Shown here piece after piece: positions 1-7,429 of a DNA stretch of 33,117 bases. The notes below the pieces were generated by a model, which was not told the origin of the DNA, ran no database searches, and saw only the letters and a program-made list of their open reading frames with translations. Origin of the DNA: an uncultured Clostridia bacterium (GTDB lineage Bacteria; Bacillota; Clostridia; Oscillospirales; CAG-272); assembly GCA_947643245.1 (NCBI GenBank), contig CANRVI010000006.1, positions 1 to 33,117 of the forward strand. The letters run 5' to 3'. Position numbers and translations under genes: made by a program. Within the stretch, counting starts at the first letter, position 1. Each line of letters starts with the position of its first letter.

Positions 1-68
1 GGGCCCATTAAAATTTTTTATATTTTTTTCGCATTTACTCTTGACATTTGCCGCGTTTCTAATAAAAA

Positions 69-97
69 GGGGAGACAAAACGGTATTTTATTTCCCC
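69..97 (-). terminator. candidate rho-independent terminator of mnmE
   Basis: Minus strand reads GGGGA-aat-AAAA-taccg-TTTT-gtc-TCCCC followed by TTTTTATT, overlapping the mnmE stop codon. Confidence 0.45.
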
Positions 98-1473
98 ACA
101 CAAAAACGGGAAAAAATCTCTGAAACAATTTCCTCTGAAACGCCTCGTCCATCTAACAGAGACAAATTTGCCAGCGCTTCTTCCGCAAGCGTGCACACTC
201 CGTCTGCAGGCTCTCCTGCATCCATAGCTGCTGCCGCTTCCTCCAATAGAAAAACAGCTTCCTCCAAGGTGGCCTTATGACGGGCGTCCCAGATCAGGGG
301 AGCGGCAAAGGACCTATCCTGCGTTTGATACAGCGTTTCTACAGTTGCTGCAAGCTGTTCCATTCCAGCGCCGGTTTTGGCGGAGAGAATGACAACGCCG
401 TCCATTACATCTCGTAGGGAATCCACGTCTAGGCTTGGCGTAGGAGACAGGTCCGCTTTATTGATAACGGCAATTTTTACTGCGTCCTGACGAGTAGAAA
501 TTTGTCGAATCCAATGCTTCTCCTGATTTTTCAAAGGACGGGATCCGTCCAAAACCAAGAAAATAAGCTCTGCTTCTTCCATATTTTTTAGAGAACGCTC
601 CACGCCGATTTCTTCTACAAGGTCGGTAGTCTCTCCTTTTTCCCGCAGTCCGGCAGTGTCTGCAAGACGCAGGGTGATTCCACCAAAATCCGCTGTGTCC
701 CAAAGGGTGTCTCGGGTGGTGCCCGCAATATCTGTTACGATGGCCCGCTCCTGCCCAAGAATACGGTTATAGAGAGAACTTTTTCCACAGTTGGGAGCGC
801 CGCAAATGACGGTGCTTACACCGTCGGCTACAGCACTTCCGGTACGGTAGGTGGCAAGTAGCGTCTGCAGTTCTCCTGTAACTGCAGAAAAACCGGCGGA
901 CAGGTCTTCTGTAGTCTGCTGAGCCAGGTCTTCCTCCGGATAGTCGATGGTGGCGTAAAGGGAAGCAAGCAGGGAGGTCAGCTTTGCACGCATTCCCTGT
1001 GTTTTTTCCCGAAGAGCGCCCTGCAGGGCGCCGGCGGCAAGACGACGGCGGGAGTCGGTATCTGCGTCAATGAGAAGACCTACGGCTTGGGCTTGGGTGA
1101 GAGATAGCTTACCATTTAAAAATGCCCGTCGGGTAAATTCACCTGGGCCGGCAGGCTGTGCCCCCGCTCGAAATACAGCTTCCAGTACGGCTGCTGTTAC
1201 CGCCGTACCTCCATGGCAACTGATTTCTGCGGAGGATTCACCGGTAAAGGAAGATCCAGGGGCAAAATAGACAGCAATGCTGCTGTCTATGGTTTCGCCA
1301 TTGTGCATCACAGTTCCAAAGCAGGCCCGTCGGGGATTATCCACAGGATTTGGTCCGGAGGTGGTAAAACAGCCCTGCAGCACGGCGGCGGTATTCTCTC
1401 CGCTGATGCGGATTACGGCGATGCCGCCTTTCCCATAAGGGGTTGAGACGGCAGCGATGGTATCATGCAGCAT
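88..1473 (-). CDS. mnmE: tRNA uridine-5-carboxymethylaminomethyl(34) synthesis GTPase MnmE
   Basis: N-terminal DTIAAVSTPYGKGGIAVIRISG, G-domain GAPNCGKSS and DIAGTTRD, C-terminal CVGK; SD AAAGGAG upstream. Confidence 0.96.
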   Translation of the reverse strand: MLHDTIAAVSTPYGKGGIAVIRISGENTAAVLQGCFTTSGPNPVDNPRRACFGTVMHNGETIDSSIAVYFAPGSSFTGESSAEISCHGGTAVTAAVLEAVFRAGAQPAGPGEFTRRAFLNGKLSLTQAQAVGLLIDADTDSRRRLAAGALQGALREKTQGMRAKLTSLLASLYATIDYPEEDLAQQTTEDLSAGFSAVTGELQTLLATYRTGSAVADGVSTVICGAPNCGKSSLYNRILGQERAIVTDIAGTTRDTLWDTADFGGITLRLADTAGLREKGETTDLVEEIGVERSLKNMEEAELIFLVLDGSRPLKNQEKHWIRQISTRQDAVKIAVINKADLSPTPSLDVDSLRDVMDGVVILSAKTGAGMEQLAATVETLYQTQDRSFAAPLIWDARHKATLEEAVFLLEEAAAAMDAGEPADGVCTLAEEALANLSLLDGRGVSEEIVSEIFSRFCVGK

Positions 1474-1532
1474 AGAAATATGCTCCTTTTTATTTTGTCA
1501 TTATTGAAGTCGGGGGGAGATATAAGCTAAAC

Positions 1533-3128
1533 TTACGATTCCTCCCCGGCGCGAAGCTCCAGCATGTATTCTACAGAATCCCGCAGCGCCTGCCAGCTTG
1601 CGCTGATCACGTCCGGGGAAACACCTACCGTCCGCCAAACTGCTACGCCGTCTGTAGATTCAATCACTACACGTACCACTGCGGCGGTAGCGCCGCCGCT
1701 GACGACGCGCACTTTAAAATCGGTCAAATGCATTTGATCAATGGAAGGATAAAACCGTACCAGTGCCTGCCGCAATGCTTTATCCATGGCGTTGACCGGA
1801 CCGATGCCTTCCGCGGCACAAAGCTCTTCCATACCGCCAACCGCAACTTTGATCATAGCAGTAGACCGCATATTTTCTTCTTTTCCGCTGCCTTCGTCTG
1901 TCATTACTTTAAAATGGGGAACCTGGAAATACTGGCGCCGTATGCCCAGCGCCTGCCGAATCACCAAAAGAAGGGACGCTTCCGCATCATCGTAAGAGTA
2001 TCCTGCTTCTTCTTTAATCCGTACAGCTTCTAGCGCCGCTGCCACTTCGGGGCTTTCCCGGTCCAGATGAGGTAGAATCCGAGCCATTTTTTCTACCATA
2101 GCGGAGCGTCCGGATAGGGAACTGATGATCATATTCCGCATATTACCCACCGCCGTTGGGACAATGTGTTCAAAGGAACGGGGGGATTTGATTACCCCGT
2201 CGATGTGGGTGCCCGCTTTATGGGTAAAGGCGTAGCCTCCCACAAAAGGTTCCCGTTCGTCAAAGGCTCGGTTAGCAAATTCGTTGATCCGTCGCACTGT
2301 ATCAGTGAGAAGCCCCAGCTGTTGTCCAATACAGGAAAAGCCCAACTTTAGCTGAAGCACCGGGATTAGTGTGTTCAAATTGGCGTTGCCGCACCGCTCC
2401 CCGATACCGGAAATTGTGCCTTGCACATGGACCGCACCACTAAGTACCGCGCTTACAGAGCAGGCCTCCGCCATGCCCATATCGTTGTGACAGTGGATGC
2501 CTACATTGCAGGTCTGCCCTGTCTGTTGTGTCGTCTCCCGGGCAGCAGACACAGCAGCAGCTGTGGCCATACCGATTACGTCCGGCAGCATTCCTCCGTT
2601 GGTGTCGCATAAAACGACAGTATCCGCACCTGCCTCCCAGGCTGTGCGCAAGACGGACAAGGCGTAGTCTGCATCATCGGAATACCCGTCGAAAAAATGT
2701 TCCGCATCGAAAATCACCCGTTTTCCAGCGTCTCTAAGAAAGGAGACAGAATCACGGATCATAGAGAGATTTTCTTCCTTTGTGGTACGCAGCACTTTTT
2801 CCACTTGGTATCCCCAGCTTTTTCCAAAAATACATACGATGGAAACAGGGGCGCATGCCAGCATCGCCAGCCCCTCATTATCTTCTACCGACTCTCCCGC
2901 CCGCCGTGTAGCGCCAAAGGAGGAGAGAGAAGAATGAGAAAGCTGCAGCGCGGCGGCCCGGCGAATAAATTCCAAATCCCGCTGGCAGGTGAGCATGCCT
3001 GTTTCAATGCAGGACACACCCAGCCGGTCCAACTCCTCGATGATTTTCAGCCGATCCTCCCAGGTAAAAGTGACCGTTGCGCTTTGTTCTCCCTCCCGGA
3101 GGGTGGAATCATATATTTCCAGCTTCAT
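1533..3128 (-). CDS. cimA: (R)-citramalate synthase / 2-isopropylmalate synthase family protein (CimA type)
   Basis: MKLEIYDSTLREGEQ... DRE-TIM metallolyase signature, GIHCHNDMGMAEA motif, C-terminal LeuA-type dimer domain. ORF starts at 3164, but the M at 3128 has SD AGGAGGAATAAGGAA. Confidence 0.85.
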   Translation of the reverse strand: MKLEIYDSTLREGEQSATVTFTWEDRLKIIEELDRLGVSCIETGMLTCQRDLEFIRRAAALQLSHSSLSSFGATRRAGESVEDNEGLAMLACAPVSIVCIFGKSWGYQVEKVLRTTKEENLSMIRDSVSFLRDAGKRVIFDAEHFFDGYSDDADYALSVLRTAWEAGADTVVLCDTNGGMLPDVIGMATAAAVSAARETTQQTGQTCNVGIHCHNDMGMAEACSVSAVLSGAVHVQGTISGIGERCGNANLNTLIPVLQLKLGFSCIGQQLGLLTDTVRRINEFANRAFDEREPFVGGYAFTHKAGTHIDGVIKSPRSFEHIVPTAVGNMRNMIISSLSGRSAMVEKMARILPHLDRESPEVAAALEAVRIKEEAGYSYDDAEASLLLVIRQALGIRRQYFQVPHFKVMTDEGSGKEENMRSTAMIKVAVGGMEELCAAEGIGPVNAMDKALRQALVRFYPSIDQMHLTDFKVRVVSGGATAAVVRVVIESTDGVAVWRTVGVSPDVISASWQALRDSVEYMLELRAGEES

Positions 3129-3132
3129 TTCC

Positions 3133-4662
3133 TTATTCCTCCTGGTCAGATCCGGCGGCGACACATTTGTTTACCGCGTTAATGTACGCCTTGATACTTG
3201 CCTTAATGATATCGGTAGAAACACCCCGTCCGGTAAAGGAAGCGCCTGCAGCAGAAATTTTCACCTTTGCTTCTCCAAGTGCGTCCGTTCCTTCCGTTAC
3301 CGCCCGGATTTCATAACTTTCCAGTACAATATCGTCCCGTCCTGCAATTCGGTCAATGGCATTAAAAGCCGCGTTGACCGGGCCATCACCTGGTGCCGCT
3401 TCAGTAAAAATCATGTCTCCGTCTCGCAGAGAGAGAAGGGCCATAGCTTTCATGTGGTTGCCAGATTGGATTTGAAAGGATTCCAGCCAGTATTTTCCGT
3501 GCAGTCCATCCAAATATTCGTTTACAATGGCGCCAATATCCTCGTCGGTGACGGAGGTTTTTTTATCCGCAATTTCTTTAAATCGGTGAAAAGCTGCGTC
3601 GACGCCTTTGTCGTCTAAGGCATAGCCCAACAGCTCTAGCCGCTGACTAAAAGCATGTCGTCCGCTGAGTTTTCCTAAAATCAGCATATTTTTATCCAAC
3701 CCAATATCAGAAGGCTGCATAATTTCATAGGTTTCCCGATTTGCCAGCACACCGTGCTGGTGAATTCCCGATTCATGAGAAAAGGCGTTTTGGCCGACAA
3801 TGGCCTTTCCGGGGGGAACGGCGATAGCGGTGAGAGAGGACGCCATCCGGCTGGTGCGCACTAGCTCTCGGGTGCAGATATTGGTACGTGCGCCTAATTG
3901 ATCATGGCGTACATGAAGCGCCATGACGATTTCTTCCAGCGCCGCGTTGCCGGCCCGCTCTCCCAGCCCATTGACGGTGCATTCTATCCGGCCCACTCCC
4001 GCACCTATCGCCGCCAAACTGTTGGCGACGGCAAGGCCTAGGTCATCGTGGCAGTGGACGCTGCAAACTGCGCTAGACAAAGCGGGGACTACTTCATGAA
4101 GCCGCCGGATCAGGCCGGCAAACTCCTCAGGGGCGGCATAGCCTACCGTGTCGGGAATATTAATAATATCTGCTCCGCTGTTCAAAGCTGTTTGAATCAT
4201 CTGGCATAGAAAGGAGAAATTACTGCGGGTGGCGTCTTCCGGAGAAAACTGAACCTGACCGCAAAACTGTTTCGCATATGCTACTGTGTCTGCTACTGCG
4301 GCCAATGCTTCTTTTTCTGTAATTTTTAGTTTATATTGTAGATGAAGGGGGCTGGACGCCAAAAAAATATGTATGCACGGTTTTTTTGCGTCTGCCAACG
4401 CCTGACGCGCACTGTCTATATCTTTCCGCATCGCTCGGCACAGAGCCTGTACGGTGCAGGAAGATACGGCACGGGCCACCGCCTCTACCGCCTGAAAGTC
4501 TCCAGGGGAGGAGGCGGGAAATCCCGCTTCAATCACGTCTACGCCTAAACGTTCCAACTGACGGGCAAACTCTACTTTTTGATGCACACCCAGTCGCACG
4601 CCCGGCGTTTGCTCTCCGTCCCGCATAGTGGTATCTGTAATTTGTATGATTCGTTTCTCCAT
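3133..4662 (-). CDS. leuA: 2-isopropylmalate synthase
   Basis: MEKRIIQITDTTMRDGEQTPGVRLG, VHCHDDLGLAVANSLAA, NAFSHESGIHQHGV; C-terminal allosteric domain. The ORF extension to 4995 overlaps prmC and is not used. Confidence 0.93.
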   Translation of the reverse strand: MEKRIIQITDTTMRDGEQTPGVRLGVHQKVEFARQLERLGVDVIEAGFPASSPGDFQAVEAVARAVSSCTVQALCRAMRKDIDSARQALADAKKPCIHIFLASSPLHLQYKLKITEKEALAAVADTVAYAKQFCGQVQFSPEDATRSNFSFLCQMIQTALNSGADIINIPDTVGYAAPEEFAGLIRRLHEVVPALSSAVCSVHCHDDLGLAVANSLAAIGAGVGRIECTVNGLGERAGNAALEEIVMALHVRHDQLGARTNICTRELVRTSRMASSLTAIAVPPGKAIVGQNAFSHESGIHQHGVLANRETYEIMQPSDIGLDKNMLILGKLSGRHAFSQRLELLGYALDDKGVDAAFHRFKEIADKKTSVTDEDIGAIVNEYLDGLHGKYWLESFQIQSGNHMKAMALLSLRDGDMIFTEAAPGDGPVNAAFNAIDRIAGRDDIVLESYEIRAVTEGTDALGEAKVKISAAGASFTGRGVSTDIIKASIKAYINAVNKCVAAGSDQEE

Positions 4663-4679
4663 AAAAGGAAAAGTCCCTT

Positions 4680-5507
4680 CTATATTATATTGGGGCGCGC
4701 CCCAGGTAAGCTGCAAGAAACAACCCGGTCGCGGCCTTCCAAGTCCTGCAGAATTACAGGAGAAAAACCTGCCGCGCGGGCGATAGCGCAAACTGCCTTT
4801 CCTTGCTGCCAGCCAATTTCCACTGCAATGGAGCCGCCAGGCTTCAAATACTTTGGATACCGGGCAAATATGCTTCGGTAAAAGGCCAGCCCGTCTCCCC
4901 CATCGGTGAGAGCATGAGCAGGCTCCAGATGCACCTCCGGAGACAAATCTTCCATTTCTGCCTGCGTTACATAAGGGGGGTTGGAAACGATCCAATCAAA
5001 GGTGCCGAAAAGCTCCGTGCTACAAACGTCCCCCTGCAGCAGCTCCAGTCGATTTTCCATTCCGTACTGTCGCGCGTTTTTCTTGGCAACTTTCAAGGTA
5101 TCGGGATACAATTCTATACCCACGCCCCGTGCATCCGTTCGCGACAGCAGGGCCGCTATGGCAATACAACCGCTTCCCGTACATAAATCCACAAACCGGC
5201 CGCCGGCCGGAAGTCCCTGAATTAAAAGAGAACAAAGCAGTTCTGTGTCGCTGCGAGGGATCAGACAATCCGGTGACAGATGAAAGGTATATCCCATAAA
5301 GTCCCACTGCTCCAAAATATAGGCGAGCGGTTCCCGTCGACAACGGCGGTCCACTGCGTCCTGCAAGGCAGCGGCTTGAAAATCTCCACCTGCAAGTGCT
5401 GTCGCCCGGCTGATATGTTCAAAGTGAGCAATCAATTCCAGCGCATCAAACCGGGGGCTGTCCACTCCGGCAGCGGAAAGGCGTGCTTCAATTTCAGGCA
5501 GGGTCAT
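4680..5507 (-). CDS. prmC: peptide chain release factor N(5)-glutamine methyltransferase
   Basis: MTLPEIEARLSAAGVDSPRFDALEL, SAM motif FVDLCTGSGCIAIA, catalytic NPPY. Start at 5507 overlaps the end of the upstream DUF1385 gene. Confidence 0.93.
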   Translation of the reverse strand: MTLPEIEARLSAAGVDSPRFDALELIAHFEHISRATALAGGDFQAAALQDAVDRRCRREPLAYILEQWDFMGYTFHLSPDCLIPRSDTELLCSLLIQGLPAGGRFVDLCTGSGCIAIAALLSRTDARGVGIELYPDTLKVAKKNARQYGMENRLELLQGDVCSTELFGTFDWIVSNPPYVTQAEMEDLSPEVHLEPAHALTDGGDGLAFYRSIFARYPKYLKPGGSIAVEIGWQQGKAVCAIARAAGFSPVILQDLEGRDRVVSCSLPGARPNII

Positions 5508-6555
5508 GATTGGAGGCGCTTTCTGTATCAGATGGGTTTTCGTTTGCAGAATCAGCAGGGGCTTCTGCCTCTTGAGAAACTGTATCGGATTTGGAATCCT
5601 CTCCACTAAATTCTTCCGGCATGGCATTTTTCAAAGCTGTAATTGCTACTTCCAATTGTGATATGTCCGGCTCTTTCGTGGTAATTCTCTGCATCCACAG
5701 CCCCGGCGCGGATAAAGCACGGGTCAACGGATTCGGGTGTTTTCCCGCTAACATCAAAAATTCAAATCCAATCCCTACAATCACAGGCAGCATCAAAAGC
5801 TTTGTGCTGATAATCGCCCATCGGGGCCAGGTGTTCCAGTTGATAAAACTAGTCACCAGAATAGAAATTATCAAAATAACAAAGATAAAGCTGGTACCGC
5901 AGCGAGGATGAAAGCGGGTGCACGTTGCCGCATTTTCCGGCGTCAGCTCCAATCCCGCCTCATAGCAGGCTACCGATTTATGCTCCGCTCCGTGATATGC
6001 AAACGTCCGCTTGATATCCTTCATGCGGGATACTAGGAGCAGATACACAATGAATATAAGAATTCGCAGCAATCCGGAAATCAGATTCTGTATAAAGCTG
6101 GGCAGCGGTCCGCCGGCAGAAACGGCAGCATCGTTCAGCCACATGGTGGCCAGATTGGGCAAAACCATGAAAAGGCCCACGCTCAAAATTACTCCAAGTA
6201 CCATGCCGATAGACATCACTATGTTCATCAGCTTGTCTCCAAACTTACGCTGCAGCCACTTGTCAAATTTTGACTCCGGCTCCATATCGTCCAGCCCCAG
6301 CAGCTGGGTGCTGTCGTTCAGAGTAGAAAAACTCAGCCGCATCATTTCTACCATATTGACACAACCCCGGATCAGAGGAAAGTTCAAAAACTTGTTTTTC
6401 TTTCGGACCGATACGAAGGTGCTGTTTTTCAGTGCAATGGAGCCGTCCTCTTTTCGAACCGCTAAGGCAACATTGTCGCCACTTTTCATCATCACGCCTT
6501 CCAGTACAGCCTGGCCGCCTACTTTTCCCAGACGGCAGGTTTTCTCTTTTTTCAC
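5494..6555 (-). CDS. DUF1385 domain-containing membrane protein (YqhQ-like)
   Basis: GGQAVLEGVMMKSGDNVALAVRK, FAYHGAEHKSVACYEAG, TRFHPRCGTSF motifs; hydrophobic segments. Confidence 0.9.
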   Translation of the reverse strand: MKKEKTCRLGKVGGQAVLEGVMMKSGDNVALAVRKEDGSIALKNSTFVSVRKKNKFLNFPLIRGCVNMVEMMRLSFSTLNDSTQLLGLDDMEPESKFDKWLQRKFGDKLMNIVMSIGMVLGVILSVGLFMVLPNLATMWLNDAAVSAGGPLPSFIQNLISGLLRILIFIVYLLLVSRMKDIKRTFAYHGAEHKSVACYEAGLELTPENAATCTRFHPRCGTSFIFVILIISILVTSFINWNTWPRWAIISTKLLMLPVIVGIGFEFLMLAGKHPNPLTRALSAPGLWMQRITTKEPDISQLEVAITALKNAMPEEFSGEDSKSDTVSQEAEAPADSANENPSDTESASNHDPA

Positions 6556-6567
6556 GCTACTGCTCCT

Positions 6568-7230
6568 TTATCCGTTGTCATCCGGTTTATATTTACATAG
6601 TCCCCGCAGCGGACAGTCCATACATTTTGGGGATCTGGCCGTACAAACGTCTCTGCCGAAAAGTACCAGCCGATGGCAAAACGCACTTTGCTCCTGCCTC
6701 TGGACCAGCTCTTCCATGACTTTTTCCGTAAGAAGGGGATTTTTCTTGTCGGCCGGATAGAATCCCAGCCGGCCGCAGATACGCATACAGTGGGTGTCTG
6801 CTACAATTCCGCCTTTGCCGTATACGTCTCCCAGAATCAAATTGGCAATTTTACGGCCCACACCGGGCAAGGCCAGCAATTCTTCCATGGTATCTGGAAC
6901 CCTGCCGCCGTATTGTGCACAAAGAATGCGGGATGCGTCTCGGATACTTTTCGCTTTGCCTCGATATAGTCCGCAGGACTTGATCAGCCCTTCAATCTGT
7001 TCCAGAGGGGCGTCCGCCATAGACTGTGGCGTAGGCAGCGCTGCAAAAAGGCCTTCGCTGACAATATTGACCCGTTCGTCGGTGCACTGAGCGGACAGGC
7101 GCGCCATCACCAGCAGGCGCCAGGGATCCGCTCCTGCGTCCAGAGAGCATACCGCGTCTGGGTATAAGTTTTCCAGCGCCTCAACAATGGCGGCCGCCCG
7201 CAGACGGGCCGCCTGCTTTGTTTCTTTCAT
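6568..7230 (-). CDS. nth: endonuclease III
   Basis: HhH motif LPGVGRKIANLILG, VADTHCMRICGRLGF, C-terminal 4Fe-4S Cys pattern CTARSPKCMDCPLRGLCKY. Start set at the M at 7230 with SD GGAGA. Confidence 0.93.
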   Translation of the reverse strand: MKETKQAARLRAAAIVEALENLYPDAVCSLDAGADPWRLLVMARLSAQCTDERVNIVSEGLFAALPTPQSMADAPLEQIEGLIKSCGLYRGKAKSIRDASRILCAQYGGRVPDTMEELLALPGVGRKIANLILGDVYGKGGIVADTHCMRICGRLGFYPADKKNPLLTEKVMEELVQRQEQSAFCHRLVLFGRDVCTARSPKCMDCPLRGLCKYKPDDNG

Positions 7231-7232
7231 AA

Positions 7233-7263
7233 TAATCTCCAATCCGCCGCTGTGGCGGCGGCA
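7233..7263. repeat. 31-nt direct repeat, copy 1 (contains GC-rich hairpin CCGCCGC-TGTG-GCGGCGG)
   Basis: taatctccaatccgccgctgtggcggcggca, identical to 7388-7418. Confidence 0.9.
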
Positions 7264-7387
7264 CAATATAGAAATGAAATTCGACTGTGTTTTCTTGGAA
7301 AACAAAAATGGGTTGGGTCCCATTTTTAAGGAGAATTTAGGCGTGAAATCGTTGTACACGAAATTTCATTGAATGAAATTTTCACGC

Positions 7388-7418
7388 TAATCTCCAATCC
7401 GCCGCTGTGGCGGCGGCA
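7388..7418. repeat. 31-nt direct repeat, copy 2
   Basis: taatctccaatccgccgctgtggcggcggca, identical to 7233-7263, just downstream of the PBP2 stop on the minus strand. Confidence 0.9.
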
Positions 7419-7429
7419 TAAATCATTCA

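Larger units (their letters stand above)
7233..7418. repeat. hairpin-array intergenic element bounded by 31-nt direct repeats
   Basis: Contains, in order: the GC hairpin; TGTTTTC-ttg-GAAAACA (7288-7304); AAAAATGGG-ttgggt-CCCATTTTT (7304-7327); the inverted pair GCGTGAAA (7341-7348) / TTTCACGC (7380-7387) enclosing AATTTCATT-g-AATGAAATT; and a second GC hairpin copy. Confidence 0.8.

Noticed and set aside
30-75. TTGACA-16-TAAAAA promoter-like sequence on the plus strand
   Set aside because: No plus-strand gene follows (mnmE lies antisense); -10 is poor and the area is the mnmE terminator.
2989-3618. 209-aa plus-strand ORF
   Set aside because: Antisense to leuA/cimA.
6011-6760. 249-aa plus-strand ORF
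   Set aside because: Antisense to DUF1385 and nth; shadow ORF.
7231-7359. 43-residue N-terminal extension of the nth ORF
   Set aside because: It is translation through the hairpin repeat element; endonuclease III starts at 7230 with a good SD.
7233-7418. CRISPR array
   Set aside because: Only two repeat units with a hairpin-filled interval, no further spacers and no cas genes.
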